From: Geobacteraceae bacterium
Lineage (GTDB): Bacteria; Desulfobacterota; Desulfuromonadia; Geobacterales; Pseudopelobacteraceae
Reading direction: 5' to 3'
Assembly: GCA_025355965.1 (NCBI GenBank)
Contig: JANXYR010000043.1
Coordinates: 1 to 64,000, forward strand
DNA: 64,000 nt
The position numbers and the translations under genes are program-made. Positions 53,953 through 64,000 of this stretch are shown in pieces (positions within the stretch are counted from its first letter, which is position 1; every line of letters begins with the position of its first letter). A model generated the notes under the pieces. It did not search any database and had not been told where the DNA came from. It saw nothing but the letters and a program-made list of their open reading frames with translations.

Positions 53953-54043
53953 GTGAAGAGTTCTCCTGAAATAGTGCGATACATTAACACGAGAAGACGT
54001 ATCTGTCACGCCGACATTACGGCTCCGACGGCATGTGAACGTG

Positions 54044-57000
54044 TCAAACCTGGTCCGTAGAACTATGGTTACTCAAAACGCCTTGGATCTTGCGGTGCAG
54101 GGAGGCCCTGTCAAAAGGCTTCTGGATGAAGTGCAGCCCATCGGCAAAGATTCCCTTCTGATTGATAACCTCGGCAGTATAGCCGGACATGAACAGCACC
54201 TTTATGTCCGATCGAAGTTCTGTGACCCACAGAGACAGATCTCTACCATTCATGCCAGGCATGATGACATCGGTCAGCAACAGGTCGATATGCTCCTTGC
54301 TGTTACAGAGATCAATCGCGTTCTGCGGGGTAACTGCAATCAGAATGCTATAGCCGATTTCCTTTAGTATTTCAGCAGTAATATTGCGCACCGCTTCATC
54401 ATCCTCAACAAGCAGAATCGTAGCCGGTTGATCCAGCAGTAGCGACGTTTCAACCGGTTTTTCCGAGTGAGACAGGTCATCGCAACGTGAAAAATATATT
54501 TTGAAGGTGGTGCCGAGTCCCGGTTCGCTATAGACATATACAAAACCCTTGTTCTGGGAGACGATACCGTAGATGGTTGCCAGGCCGAGTCCGGTCCCCT
54601 TGCCAACCTCTTTGGTTGTGTAAAAGGGTTCGAATATATGCTGCAGAGTCTCCCTGTCCATGCCGCAGCCGGAGTCACTTACTGACAGTTGTACGTAATT
54701 GCCGGCCATCATCTCGGGATGCAAGACCGAATAAGCGCTGTCGATACGGATGTTTTGGGTTTCAATTAACAGAAGGCCGCCATCTGCCATGGCATCTCTG
54801 GCGTTAACCACCAGATTCATGATGATTTGATCAATCTGGGTCGGATCGATGTTGATCGGCCACAGATTTTCGGCCAGCTTGATCTCAAAGCGGATATCTT
54901 CGCCGATGAAGCGGCATAAACCATTTTTGGAATCTCTGACCATATCATTCAAGTCGATGACACGGGGAGAGATCACCTCCTGTCTGGAGAAAGCCAGCAA
55001 TTGGCGGGTGATCTCCCGTGACTGGTCAGCAGCTTTGATGATCTGGGCCAGATAGTCTCGATAACGCTCTGATGAAATCCCCGCCCGGCTCGCCATCTCG
55101 CCATAACCAAGGATGACCGACAGTTTATTATTGAAATCATGGGCGACACCACCTGCCAACCGTCCGACTGCCTCCATCTTCTGGGCCTGGCGCAGTTGGC
55201 CCTCCAACTTCAGTTTTTCCGCTTCTTCGCGCTTCTTGGCAGTTGTATCGACCATGATGCCGCGCAACCAACGAGGCTGGTCATTTTCTTCGACAACGGT
55301 GACGATATCGTGCAGCCAGACTTCATGACCATCGCTGGCAATGAAGCGGTACTCGCAATCATGGTCCTGATGCTGTGCAGTTCGTTCCATACAATATTTT
55401 TGCGCCCACACCTTGTCATCAGGATGAAGGTGATCAACCCAGAATCCGGGTTGATACCAATCGTCTACCGGATAGCCCAACAAGCGCTCCGCCTGCTGGC
55501 TTACATAGGTAAAGATGAAAGTCTCGGCATCCGCCTCCCAGACAATGCCATCGACTGAATCGACAAGGTTCCTGAAGCGCATCCGTTCGTTTTTCAGTTC
55601 ATCCTCGATCCGGCGCTGCTCGGTGATGTCGCGAGCAATGCCCAGAACACCGATTAAAGTTCCTTGTGAGTCGCGTACCGGGGTCTTGATGGTTTCCAGC
55701 AGTTCTCGATGGCCGTCTTCGGCGTATGTGACCCATTCCTCGTTCACGCTTGGTATGTCGGCAGCAATTGCCTTCAGGTCGTTTTTGCGGAAGAAGTCGG
55801 CCAGTTCGGCATCAACAAAGTCATAATCTGTTTTGCCGAGGATCTCAGGCTCGCGGGCACCAAAAAAATGTTCGAAACGAGAGTTACAGGCAATATAAAT
55901 GCCGGTGGGATCCTTCATCCAGATTAGGGCCGGGATGGTCTGCAGCAGGATGCGCAGCCTGCTGCGTTCTTTTTCCAGGATGTTATGAGCCTGCTTCAGG
56001 GGTGTAATATCGTGAGCCATGAAATAGAGACATTTCTCTCCGTCAACGTCAATTGTGGTCAGGTACATCAGCGCATCTCGTTTTTCCCCCGATCTAGTAC
56101 CCAGCACAAACTCGAAATTTTCCAGCCGACCGCTTTCCATGACGATCGCCACAGCCCTGGCTCGAGTCTCTGCATCCCACAATCCAAGCTCAAGGGAGGT
56201 GCGCCCGATAGCTTCTACCGCCCCCCAACCGGTCCATTCCTCGAACCCCTTATTAACCTCTATCAGCTTGCCGTCAGCCATTCTGGTGATTCCCACCATG
56301 TCCGGCATCATGTGAAAGATATTCAGATATTTCTGTTCGGAAAGGCGCATTTCCATTTCTGCCTTATCTCTTTCCTCTATTCTCTCTATCAGTTCAAAAT
56401 TTTCTTTCCGCATACGATAATTTCGTGAAGCCATATTCCAGACGACCCCAGTCAGGAGAACGCTGCTAAGTAGACCAAGATAGAAAACAAGGGATGTGCC
56501 AACTGATGACTTTGGCCAGCCACCTTTACGCACGGCGGCAATCTGCCATCTCCCGCCGGGAATTGTAACGGCCATCTGTTCCGGTTGACGATTAAAAACG
56601 GATTCGTCGCCCCAGATCAACTGCTTCGGATTCTCGCCGGCTATATCCTGGCGTAATCCGATTTCCAGATTCGGAGATGATGAAAGCCCTCCGGCATTCA
56701 TAACATCAGAAATATTCACGACAATTGAGGCAATGCCCCAATAACGGGGAGTGGCTCCAGTCGGAACATTCTTGTTGGTAAACACAGGTGAACGAAGAAT
56801 AAGTCCATCACCACCCTGAACCAGCCTGTGCGGCCCTGAAAGGACCGGTATGCCGCTCTGCATAGCCTTTTCAACCATCCTGTATTGTTCTGGTATGGTT
56901 GAATATTTGAGCCCGATCAGACGCTCGTTTCCGGTTAGTGGATAAACCATCGAAATTGTATTGTCAGGGGCAATGGCAATATTGCGTATGTGAGGGTGAG

Positions 57001-57301
57001 TTTTGATTGCCTGTGAGGCAAGGGCGTTAAAGAGATCAGGAGTGATCTGCCCCTGATAGTTTATGACATTCACCAAGCCGGATGTAGCGCTGAAAACTGC
57101 ATTGGTAACGGATTCAAGCCTGGCCCGAACAGTAGAGAGCTCGCTGATTACCTGACTTCTTGCTTCACTCATCTTATGTTCGGCTTCAATCATTGCCGTC
57201 TTGACGCTAAGCACGGATCCAAGAATCAGTGTTAAGCAGGCCAGAATAAATGGCTTGAGCCAGAAGGGAGAGGTGTTGTCACCCATTTTGCCGGTTTCCA
57301 A
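54044..57301 (-). CDS. CHASE-PAS hybrid histidine kinase
   Basis: 1085 residues. Membrane helix (about 14-32), an extracytoplasmic CHASE domain (about 70-260, [22 protein letters not shown]), a second helix (about 270-290), three PAS domains, HisKA ([16 protein letters not shown], His721), HATPase ([28 protein letters not shown]) and a receiver with Asp1011 ([12 protein letters not shown]). The start is a TTG behind GGAGGT, four to five bases away; ATG five codons in is too far from that site. Its ligand and partner are unknown. It lies 91 bases upstream of the hypE start. Confidence 0.9.
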   Translation of the reverse strand: METGKMGDNTSPFWLKPFILACLTLILGSVLSVKTAMIEAEHKMSEARSQVISELSTVRARLESVTNAVFSATSGLVNVINYQGQITPDLFNALASQAIKTHPHIRNIAIAPDNTISMVYPLTGNERLIGLKYSTIPEQYRMVEKAMQSGIPVLSGPHRLVQGGDGLILRSPVFTNKNVPTGATPRYWGIASIVVNISDVMNAGGLSSSPNLEIGLRQDIAGENPKQLIWGDESVFNRQPEQMAVTIPGGRWQIAAVRKGGWPKSSVGTSLVFYLGLLSSVLLTGVVWNMASRNYRMRKENFELIERIEERDKAEMEMRLSEQKYLNIFHMMPDMVGITRMADGKLIEVNKGFEEWTGWGAVEAIGRTSLELGLWDAETRARAVAIVMESGRLENFEFVLGTRSGEKRDALMYLTTIDVDGEKCLYFMAHDITPLKQAHNILEKERSRLRILLQTIPALIWMKDPTGIYIACNSRFEHFFGAREPEILGKTDYDFVDAELADFFRKNDLKAIAADIPSVNEEWVTYAEDGHRELLETIKTPVRDSQGTLIGVLGIARDITEQRRIEDELKNERMRFRNLVDSVDGIVWEADAETFIFTYVSQQAERLLGYPVDDWYQPGFWVDHLHPDDKVWAQKYCMERTAQHQDHDCEYRFIASDGHEVWLHDIVTVVEENDQPRWLRGIMVDTTAKKREEAEKLKLEGQLRQAQKMEAVGRLAGGVAHDFNNKLSVILGYGEMASRAGISSERYRDYLAQIIKAADQSREITRQLLAFSRQEVISPRVIDLNDMVRDSKNGLCRFIGEDIRFEIKLAENLWPINIDPTQIDQIIMNLVVNARDAMADGGLLLIETQNIRIDSAYSVLHPEMMAGNYVQLSVSDSGCGMDRETLQHIFEPFYTTKEVGKGTGLGLATIYGIVSQNKGFVYVYSEPGLGTTFKIYFSRCDDLSHSEKPVETSLLLDQPATILLVEDDEAVRNITAEILKEIGYSILIAVTPQNAIDLCNSKEHIDLLLTDVIMPGMNGRDLSLWVTELRSDIKVLFMSGYTAEVINQKGIFADGLHFIQKPFDRASLHRKIQGVLSNHSSTDQV

Positions 57302-57485
57302 AGGGACCTCCGTGTCTTGAACATCAGAAAAAACGATTCACATTATTTTTTACAGCACTTCAGGATGTTGTCAAGATGATTCAGCGAATCCTGTATCACG
57401 CTTATATCACGACAGCTTTTTATGTTCACATAAGTGGGCTGTTTATGCTAAAAAGGTTGCTTATTTTACGAATCCGGGGGACCAC

Positions 57486-58814
57486 ATGACGGAATACAAA
57501 CCACTGCAGCAGCTGCCTGATCCGGCCGGGTACAAAGCTGGCGACGTTCTGGTGCTGGTAGGAGAGCTGTTTGGACGCGGCTATGCCAACGGCCTGATTG
57601 ACGAAGCCAGAAGGATCGGCATGACGGTGATAGGCACAACGGTCGGACGCAGGGGAAGCGACGGTTTGCTGAGACCGCTTAATGCCGAAGAGCTGACTGA
57701 TGCAGAGGCTCTCCTGGGTGGATCGATCATTAACATTCCACTGGAAGCCGGGTTTGACATGGAGAGCGTTGACGGCGCCCCTTCCATAGCTGAACAGCTG
57801 AAAAAAGCCCGGCCTGATGATTTGGCCACGATCAGTTTTATCGACGGAAGTGTAGAAAAGGCGTGTGCAGCAGGAACCGCACGGTTTCGCTCTCATATCG
57901 CACAGCTTGAGGCTGAACTGATCAAGCGCATACCGGCAGACGCCAATATTCTCCTTGCCCATTCCATGGCAGGCGGCATTCCGCGTGCCCGAGTTTTCAT
58001 GCCACTCTTAAACCGGATATTTAAAGGGACCGGCGACAAATATCTGTCATCGGAAGTTTTCTGGAACAGCCCGCTTGGAGAGCTTTGTAACACCAGTTTT
58101 AACGAAGTCACAGCGGACACCTTTCGCTATCTGATTGAGGGCACTGACACCCTTCGCAAACGGAGTGCCGGCAGCGGAACCCGGGTCTGTTACTCGGCGT
58201 ACGGTTACCACGGCACCGAGGTGCTGGTAAGCGGCCAGTATCGCTGGCAGTCTTATACACCGTATGTTCAAGGTATCGCCAAGATGCGACTTGAAGATAT
58301 CGCCTCCGAGGCTACTGCCAAAGGCATCTCGGCGACTGTATACAACTGCCCTGAAATCCAGACCAATTCCAGCGCACTTTTTCTTGGAGTCGAAATTTCA
58401 CTTTACCCGCTTCTGAGTGCTATTCGCCGTGAAGCAGGTGAACAGATTGCCGCCCCCATCGAGTCGCGCTGCCAGGCCATGTTGAAGGAGGGAGAGACCG
58501 TGGCCCATCTGCTGGAGCGTGCTGATCGATATCTTTCCTCCCCTGTTCTGGACCAGATAGTTGACTTCTCAACCTGGCCGCAGCACAACACCCTTGAACA
58601 GGCTGAGTTGATGCTGGCCGCTTCCGCCGAACTGATGGAGATGCATGCCGAGCAGAAACAGCTGGTCTGCGCCGAACTATCAAAAATTGTGTTCCTTGCC
58701 ACCGGCAGATTGATGCTGCACAGCTCCTGGAATCCAATTTCACCGGTTGTATGGCTAAATCACGACATAATTGGCCGCTTGCTTGCAGACCAACGTGGTG
58801 CGGGAATCGCATAA
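57486..58814 (+). CDS. SDR-like Rossmann protein, possible FabMG-type enoyl-ACP reductase
   Basis: 442 residues, longer than ordinary short-chain dehydrogenases. A dinucleotide-binding start is visible: VLVLVGELFGRGYANGLIDEARR (GxxxGxG) and GMTVIGTTVGRR. Later pieces include AHSMAGGIPRARVFMPLL, YSAYGYHGTEVLVSG and TVYNCPEIQTNSSALFLG. I weakly recall relatives labelled enoyl-ACP reductase FabMG family in deltaproteobacteria, which would place it in fatty acid synthesis, but this is not secure. No membrane segment. Divergent from the CHASE kinase gene; 184 bp between them show no further gene. Confidence 0.55.
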   Translation: MTEYKPLQQLPDPAGYKAGDVLVLVGELFGRGYANGLIDEARRIGMTVIGTTVGRRGSDGLLRPLNAEELTDAEALLGGSIINIPLEAGFDMESVDGAPSIAEQLKKARPDDLATISFIDGSVEKACAAGTARFRSHIAQLEAELIKRIPADANILLAHSMAGGIPRARVFMPLLNRIFKGTGDKYLSSEVFWNSPLGELCNTSFNEVTADTFRYLIEGTDTLRKRSAGSGTRVCYSAYGYHGTEVLVSGQYRWQSYTPYVQGIAKMRLEDIASEATAKGISATVYNCPEIQTNSSALFLGVEISLYPLLSAIRREAGEQIAAPIESRCQAMLKEGETVAHLLERADRYLSSPVLDQIVDFSTWPQHNTLEQAELMLAASAELMEMHAEQKQLVCAELSKIVFLATGRLMLHSSWNPISPVVWLNHDIIGRLLADQRGAGIA

Positions 58815-58870
58815 CGACTGTGGGACTGTAACAACCCGTATCAATAACACTTGAGCAAAAAAGGATCCGT

Positions 58871-59608
58871 ATGAAAACAGCTGCAAAACTAATCACTTTC
58901 TTTATTCTTACCGCAGCCATATTCCAAGGATGCGCCACCCCAATAGTAAACAAGTCGGCTGATCTGCTCTATAAAGAAGGAGAACAGTTCTACAAGGACG
59001 GAAGATATGAAGATGCCATTACCTCGTGGAAAAAAGTGAAGGAAACCTTTCAGTCCCCGGAGCTTACCACAAAGGCTGAGCTTAGCATTGCTGACGCGTA
59101 CTTCCTGAATAAAGATTACATAGAAGCTTCCGCCGGTTATGAAGATTTCCGCAAACTGCACCCCAAGCACCCTCAAGCCGGATTTGCACTGTATAGACAG
59201 GGAATGAGTCATTTCAACCAGATTCACAGCATCGACACCGATCAAACTCCGGTGAAAAACGCACTAACAACCTTTGATTCTTATCTTAGACTCTACCCAG
59301 ATGAACCACAACTGGCAGAGGTTAAGGAGAAGCATCGTGAGTGCCGTGACAAACAGATGCAGTACGAGCTTTATGTTGGGCGCTTTTACTTGAGGACTGA
59401 TGCCTACAAGGCTGCAATTGCGCGTTTTGAGGAATCCCTCAAAATGTTTGCCGACACGACGCGACGCGATGAAGTGCTATTTTATCTGGGGAAAGCATAT
59501 CTGGAGGATGGTCAGAAAGCTAAAGGGCTTGAGGTATTTGGCCAACTTATAAAGGAATTCCCCACCAGCTCGTTCATTGTTGAAGCCAAAAAGGCAATGG
59601 ATAAGTGA
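58871..59608 (+). CDS. bamD: Outer-membrane assembly lipoprotein BamD-like
   Basis: 245 residues. Lipoprotein signal ending IFQGC (lipid Cys21), then about five TPR-type repeats (ADLLYKEGEQFYKDGRYEDAI..W, ADAYFLNKDYIEASAGYEDF, SHPKHP-like LHPKHPQAGFALYRQG, and YVGRFYLRTDAYKAAIARF). This is the BamD organisation and length; BamD works with BamA to fold outer-membrane barrels. The plsY start overlaps its stop, so they are cotranscribed. A longer TPR lipoprotein of another kind remains possible. Confidence 0.88.
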   Translation: MKTAAKLITFFILTAAIFQGCATPIVNKSADLLYKEGEQFYKDGRYEDAITSWKKVKETFQSPELTTKAELSIADAYFLNKDYIEASAGYEDFRKLHPKHPQAGFALYRQGMSHFNQIHSIDTDQTPVKNALTTFDSYLRLYPDEPQLAEVKEKHRECRDKQMQYELYVGRFYLRTDAYKAAIARFEESLKMFADTTRRDEVLFYLGKAYLEDGQKAKGLEVFGQLIKEFPTSSFIVEAKKAMDK

Positions 59609-60210
59609 CAGAATACGGGACAACCATATTCGCGCTGTTTATTGTTATCACAGCAGCATATCTGATCGGATCGATCCCCACCGGGCTTTTGCTCGGAAAG
59701 GCTTATGGCATTGATGTCCGCAAGGAGGGAAGCGGCAATATCGGCGCTACCAACCTTTACCGTACTGTCGGTCGTAAGGTTGGCATCATTACGCTGATAG
59801 GTGACTGCCTTAAGGGATTACTTCCCGTTTTACTGATGAAATTCAGTGCACTTCCGCCTGAATTTGCCGCCTGGGTCGGGCTGGCAGCGTTTTGCGGTCA
59901 CGTTTTTTCTGTTTTTCTCAAATTCAAGGGTGGAAAGGGTGTCGCTACCGCGTTGGGAGTTTTTCTGGCGTTGGCACCTTTGGCCGTTGCCATTGCCATA
60001 GCTCTGTTTGCCGTTTTAATGTTTTTCTGGCGTTATGTTTCACTCGGATCAATCTCTGCTGCCGCCATCATGCCGCTGGCGGTATATCTGATGGGAGAAA
60101 GCAGAACTGTTACAACAGTTACACTTATAATCGCGCTGATAGTAATTGTGCGGCATCATGAAAATATCAAGCGCCTTCTCTCCGGTACCGAAAACAAATT
60201 TAAAGCGTAA
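59605..60210 (+). CDS. plsY: Acyl-phosphate:glycerol-3-phosphate acyltransferase PlsY
   Basis: 201 residues, five membrane helices. The three PlsY motifs are present: SIPTGLLLGKAYGIDVRKEGSGNIGATN, FCGHVFSVFLKFKGGKGVATALG and the late RHHENIKRLLSGTENK. It makes lysophosphatidic acid from glycerol-3-phosphate and acyl phosphate, the first membrane-lipid step, feeding PlsC-type enzymes such as that at 12236-12889. GTG start overlaps the bamD stop (GTGA at 59605). Confidence 0.95.
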   Translation: MTEYGTTIFALFIVITAAYLIGSIPTGLLLGKAYGIDVRKEGSGNIGATNLYRTVGRKVGIITLIGDCLKGLLPVLLMKFSALPPEFAAWVGLAAFCGHVFSVFLKFKGGKGVATALGVFLALAPLAVAIAIALFAVLMFFWRYVSLGSISAAAIMPLAVYLMGESRTVTTVTLIIALIVIVRHHENIKRLLSGTENKFKA

Positions 60211-60320
60211 TACAGTCAACCAACCAGCGACATGTATTCACTTTTTATCCTCACACTATCGCCATTTACAAAGAATGTATGACAGGCCTTTCCTAGTGGG
60301 ACATGAATAGCGAGGTGCCG

Positions 60321-63300
60321 ATGATCATTCTCTCTTTTACAATTGTCATTATTTTACTGATCTGTCTGATACTTGTACTCCGCCAGTTGAACCGCCGTCT
60401 ACAGAGTCAGATTAAATTCTGGCATGACTTGCTGGAGCGTACTTCGGCAGGCATTCTGATCGTGTCGTCAGATCGTCAGATTGTAGAGGTAAACCGGCGT
60501 CTGTGCGAGATGTACGGCTACAGCCGGGATGAGCTGATAGGACAAAGTGCGGAAATTTTGCATCTTGATCGGGCGCAGTTTGAGCGGTTCGGGCAGTGGT
60601 TCGCCAGCGCCCGTGCAAATGGGCCGATGGCACAGATTGAATACCATTACCGCCGTAAGGATGGCAGTACATTCTGGGTAGTCATCTCCGGAGGGGCGCT
60701 GGTAATGCCTGATGGTGATACCGGAGTGATTTGGAATCTGACCGACATCAGCGACCGTAAGCAGACTGAGGATGAGCTAGCTGAAGAGCGCAGTCACCTG
60801 AAGAGTCTGTTTGAGGTGAATGGTTCCGGCATGCTGGTTGTCTCTTCCACAAGGCAAATCCTGCAAGTAAATGGTCAGTTTTGTAACCTGTTCGGATACA
60901 GCCGTGACGAACTGGTGGGGCAGAGCGCCCAGGTTCTGCATATTAATCAACAGCATTACGAGGACTGGGCCCCTTGTTTCCAGGAGGCCAAGTCTGGGCT
61001 TCCTCTTGCGAGTACGGATTACCCCTGGCGACGTAAGGATGGTACGGTTTTCTGGTGTTTTTTTGCCGGGGTCAAGATGCCGTTGCCCAATGGTGAGTCA
61101 GGCGTCCTCTGGAATGTGATTGACATCACAGAGCGTAAGCAGGCAGAAGAAGAATTGAGAAAGAGTAATGAACGGATGCGCCTCTTCTTTGAAAGCCCAC
61201 TGATGGGCATGGCAATAACGTCGCCCGAGAATGGGTGGCTGCAGGTAAACGATAAATTATGCCAGATGATGGGCTATACTCGTGAAGATTTGGTAACCAA
61301 ATCCTGGATAGACCTAACGTATCCGGATGATCTTCCCTTAGAACTTGAAAAGTTCAATCTCCTCCTGTCAGGTGAAATCGACAACTATTCCATTGAAAAA
61401 CGGATTATTCGTAAAGATGGTGCGATTATCCACACGAATCTTTCAGTTGGCTGTGTCCGCCACACAGACGGCTCTATCGATTATGTTCTGGGTATTCTTG
61501 AAGACATTACCGCCTACCAGTTATTGGGACTTAAGCGTGAAGAAGATCAGCGCTTTTTGCAGACCATACTTGATTCCATCTCCGATTTTATTTTCTATAA
61601 AGATAAAAACGGCATATTCCTCGGTTGTAATGAGGCCTATTCATCACGCTACATAGGTCTGCCAAAGGATCGGATTATCGGTCACCCCGACATAGACTTC
61701 GTCCCTGATCAAGAACATGTCAAAAAATACACCGAGTCAGATTGTCAGGTAATAGCATCAGGCCGCCCCCTGTTGCTTAAGAGCTGGATTACTCAAGCCA
61801 ATGGACAAAATGTCCTTGTCGAAGCACTAAAAACCCCCTTTTATGATGCTTCCGGACATGTAGCAGGCGTAATTGGCGTCGCCCGTGACATAACCGAGCA
61901 CCAGCTGGCGCTTGAAGCGATTACCCGTGAAAAGGAGACCGTCCAGCGTTATCTGGACATCGCCGGCGTCATGTTCTGTGCCCTGAACAGATCTGGTGAA
62001 ATTGTCCTGATAAACAAGAAAGGTTCTAAGATTCTCGGTTATAGGGACAATGAACTGATAGGCAAAAACTGGTTTGATGTCTGCCTTCCAGAATACATCC
62101 AAGAAAAGGTGAGAGCAGTCTTTGCACTCCAACTCGCCGGTAAACTTACTCCTGTCGAGTTCTATGAAAACCCGGTTATCAACCAAAATGGCGAAGAACG
62201 ACTCATCGCCTTTCACAACACGCTCCTGTATGACGAGAACGGAATTAGCGGCGTGCTGTTTTCCGGGGAAGACATTACCGAGCAACGCATGACGCAAAAC
62301 GAACTCCTAAAAAATCAAAAGTTGGAATCTCTTGGTGTCCTTGCTGGCGGCATTGCACACGACTTCAACAACATCCTCACCGGCATTATGGGAAACATCT
62401 CCTTTGCCCGTATGTCACTTGGAAAACCCGAAAAAGCGGAACAACTGCTTGAAAACGCCGAGATGGCATCCCTGCGAGCATCTTCGCTTGCCACCCAGCT
62501 CTTGACTTTTGCAAAAGGTGGTAAGCCGATTAAGCAAAGAGTCTCTGTTGTCCATATTCTGGAAGAAACACTGTCATTGACCCTTAGGGGCGCAAACGTA
62601 AAAGGAGTCGTTGAAATTCCTGAGTCCCTTCACGCCATCGAGGCGGATGAAGGGCAAATAAGTCAGGTATTCAACAATCTTATAATCAATGCCGTGCAAG
62701 CTATGCCTGGAGGAGGGACACTGACTGTTAAGGCTGAAAACACCACTTTGAAGGCTAACAACAAGCTGTTACTTTCGCAAGGTGGGTACGTTATTCTGTC
62801 GTTTTCCGACCAAGGCTGCGGTATTTCTAAAGAGGATCAGAAGAAGATATTTGACCCCTATTTCACCACCAAGTCAGGTGGTAATGGCTTAGGACTCGCT
62901 TCTGCCAACTCTATAATAAGCAGGCACGGTGGACATATCGGTTTAGAATCAATTGTAGGAGAAGGGGCTATCTTCACAATATACCTGCCATCAATCGACG
63001 AAACAGACTCAAAATATCAAGCAACCTCCCTTACACAGACGACAGATAACCATATTGGCGGTTCCATTCTTGTCATGGATGACGAGAAGATGATCTTGGA
63101 TTTACTAACTGAAATGTTGGAATTCCTGGGATATCAGGTGACGACGTGTGAGAATGGCGCAGAGGCAGTTGCAAAGTATAAAGCAAACATGGAATCAGGA
63201 ACACCGTTTTTGGCGGTTATTATGGACCTGACCATACCAGGCGGCATGGGAGGGAAAGAAGCAGCAGAGCAGATTCTTTCCATTGAACCAAATGCGAGTC

Positions 63301-63437
63301 TGATCGTATCGAGCGGGTATTCAAACGACCCAATCATGTCTGACTACGGCTCCCACGGTTTTATCGGGGCGGTGACAAAACCGTACAACATTAAGCAATT
63401 AAGTCAACTTTTCAGTTCAGTACTGTGTAAATGTTAG
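60321..63437 (+). CDS. Multi-PAS hybrid histidine kinase
   Basis: 1038 residues from ATG 60321 (GAGG five bases upstream); ATG 60303 would add six residues but lacks a good site. One N-terminal membrane helix (about 2-20), then about five PAS/PAC units, of which the first two are near duplicates (each has RRKDG, GQSA..LH, YGYSRDELIGQ/FGYSRDELVGQ), HisKA (LAGGIAHDFNNILTGIMG), HATPase (DQGCGISKED, FDPYFTTKSGGNGLGLA) and a receiver (MDDEKM, Asp in VIMDLTIPGGMGG, Lys in TKPYN). It has almost no periplasmic part, so it senses cytoplasmic or redox signals through its PAS domains. Confidence 0.92.
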   Translation: MIILSFTIVIILLICLILVLRQLNRRLQSQIKFWHDLLERTSAGILIVSSDRQIVEVNRRLCEMYGYSRDELIGQSAEILHLDRAQFERFGQWFASARANGPMAQIEYHYRRKDGSTFWVVISGGALVMPDGDTGVIWNLTDISDRKQTEDELAEERSHLKSLFEVNGSGMLVVSSTRQILQVNGQFCNLFGYSRDELVGQSAQVLHINQQHYEDWAPCFQEAKSGLPLASTDYPWRRKDGTVFWCFFAGVKMPLPNGESGVLWNVIDITERKQAEEELRKSNERMRLFFESPLMGMAITSPENGWLQVNDKLCQMMGYTREDLVTKSWIDLTYPDDLPLELEKFNLLLSGEIDNYSIEKRIIRKDGAIIHTNLSVGCVRHTDGSIDYVLGILEDITAYQLLGLKREEDQRFLQTILDSISDFIFYKDKNGIFLGCNEAYSSRYIGLPKDRIIGHPDIDFVPDQEHVKKYTESDCQVIASGRPLLLKSWITQANGQNVLVEALKTPFYDASGHVAGVIGVARDITEHQLALEAITREKETVQRYLDIAGVMFCALNRSGEIVLINKKGSKILGYRDNELIGKNWFDVCLPEYIQEKVRAVFALQLAGKLTPVEFYENPVINQNGEERLIAFHNTLLYDENGISGVLFSGEDITEQRMTQNELLKNQKLESLGVLAGGIAHDFNNILTGIMGNISFARMSLGKPEKAEQLLENAEMASLRASSLATQLLTFAKGGKPIKQRVSVVHILEETLSLTLRGANVKGVVEIPESLHAIEADEGQISQVFNNLIINAVQAMPGGGTLTVKAENTTLKANNKLLLSQGGYVILSFSDQGCGISKEDQKKIFDPYFTTKSGGNGLGLASANSIISRHGGHIGLESIVGEGAIFTIYLPSIDETDSKYQATSLTQTTDNHIGGSILVMDDEKMILDLLTEMLEFLGYQVTTCENGAEAVAKYKANMESGTPFLAVIMDLTIPGGMGGKEAAEQILSIEPNASLIVSSGYSNDPIMSDYGSHGFIGAVTKPYNIKQLSQLFSSVLCKC

Positions 63438-63519
63438 ACATTTCAACCGGGGATACTATGTTGGCATAATAGCTACTTGGGAGAGGATGTGTAATATTAT
63501 CAGACTGTTCTGAGCAGCT

Positions 63520-63543
63520 AAAGGCGGTCATCCGGCCGCCTTT
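63520..63543. terminator. Hairpin terminator between convergent genes
   Basis: AAAGGCGG (63520-63527) and CCGCCTTT (63536-63543) with an 8-base loop. It can act for the kinase gene and for the convergent DTW gene. Confidence 0.75.
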
Positions 63544-63570
63544 ATTGTTATAAAGTCGCGCCTCACATTG

Positions 63571-64000
63571 CTAATGCCCCTGTACTCCTCCCCTCATAAC
63601 TCCTGGCGGTCTGATAAACGCCAAAAACTGTTCCTGAAGCCGCTCTGCCTCCACTATATTACCAGACAGGCGCAGAACTTCAATTACGCATTCGGCCGTA
63701 CACAACCCAAACTCTTTCTGGTTTTTCCTGAGGTTGTATACTGATTTTTCACCTGTGGACAGACAGATACGACGAATATTCTGAAGGTAGGGACTTCGTT
63801 GGTGGATCTTACGAGCTTCATGCCAAGTGCCATCAATCAGGACAACCCGGTGTATACCGGTAAAATCATCTCCAGTTTCGTCCATGGATCCTGGATAAAT
63901 CAGTGCAACACCTCCTCCAGCAATCTCCTCCAGCAACCTGTCAGGAGGATTCATCCGGTCCCAGCAAACCTGTTCGGCTGCATCTCCCAAAACATCCACC
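63571..64000 (-). CDS. DTW-domain protein (tRNA aminocarboxypropyltransferase), 5' truncated
   Basis: The visible 142 residues are the C-terminal part of a DTW/TapT protein; the start lies beyond the right edge. The signature is LIDGTWHEARKI (TW kept), with LIYPGSM before it and QKEFGLCTAECVIEVLRL after it. TapT enzymes add the 3-amino-3-carboxypropyl group to a uridine of tRNA using SAM. The N-terminal zinc-binding Cys cluster usual in the family is not in view. Confidence 0.85.
   Translation of the reverse strand, partial: VDVLGDAAEQVCWDRMNPPDRLLEEIAGGGVALIYPGSMDETGDDFTGIHRVVLIDGTWHEARKIHQRSPYLQNIRRICLSTGEKSVYNLRKNQKEFGLCTAECVIEVLRLSGNIVEAERLQEQFLAFIRPPGVMRGGVQGH

Overview
The window is a piece of chromosome from an anaerobic, Gram-negative deltaproteobacterium, most like Geobacter/Trichlorobacter/Pelobacter (Geobacterales). 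Evidence for this is the outer-membrane and lipid A genes (lpxH, bamD, several lipoproteins), menaquinone methylation (ubiE), an MglB-MglA polarity pair, many large PAS-domain histidine kinases (one with a periplasmic haem c site), an octahaem cytochrome c nitrite reductase, and small conserved proteins typical of Geobacter. No species-level claim is made. Most of the window is core chromosome with compact operons and clear Rho-independent terminators.

Layout. 0-8.7 kb: a truncated YchJ-like gene, ubiE, a diadenylate cyclase fused to YbbR repeats (c-di-AMP synthesis), a LysM-NlpC/P60 endopeptidase, a B12-type radical SAM protein, a lipoprotein, a deacetylase with a coupled Cys-rich miniprotein, a universal stress protein and an IclR regulator. 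8.7-16.3 kb: a small DUF4177-like gene coupled to polA (which carries an unusual in-frame insertion), an ArfB-like release factor, an acyltransferase, rnhA, a Cache-domain hybrid kinase and tRNA-Ser(GCU). 16.3-27 kb: mglBA, a LOG-family protein, a penicillin-binding protein, lpxH, an AI-2E-type permease, copA and a haem c sensor kinase. 27-31.1 kb: a small stress operon (bcp, yceI-like, ferritin-like) and, divergently, a ferredoxin plus octahaem nitrite reductase operon with a TTGACC-N2-GGTCAA palindrome upstream.

31.1-35.2 kb is the accessory region. It is AT-rich, with large palindromes, a DUF262/HNH (GmrSD-like, probably anti-phage) gene, an IS-disrupted secreted-protein gene and a DUF2335 membrane-protein pair. 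Three intergenic elements (33572-33628, 34117-34187, 35100-35161) look like integron attC recombination sites. All genes lie in the same orientation, starts lie just after the predicted G^TT boundaries, and the left end of the last cassette (GTTATCT) is the exact complement of its own attC end (AGATAAC). No integrase gene is present here, so this reads as an integron cassette cluster without integrase (CALIN). It is my main candidate for an undescribed system.

35.2-44.6 kb: a FecR-OmpA-CHASE2/HD-GYP operon (c-di-GMP turnover), a giant DUF748/AsmA-like protein, a second deacetylase and a radical SAM protein. 44.6-47 kb: the CIRCE-controlled groES-groEL operon, with a hairpin between the genes. 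47-64 kb: hemH, a periplasmic cyclophilin, LUD and ComF proteins, an Rrf2 regulator, a diguanylate cyclase, a GNAT acetyltransferase, a YbaK deacylase, hypE, two very large hybrid kinases, an SDR-like protein of uncertain role, bamD, plsY and a truncated DTW-domain protein.
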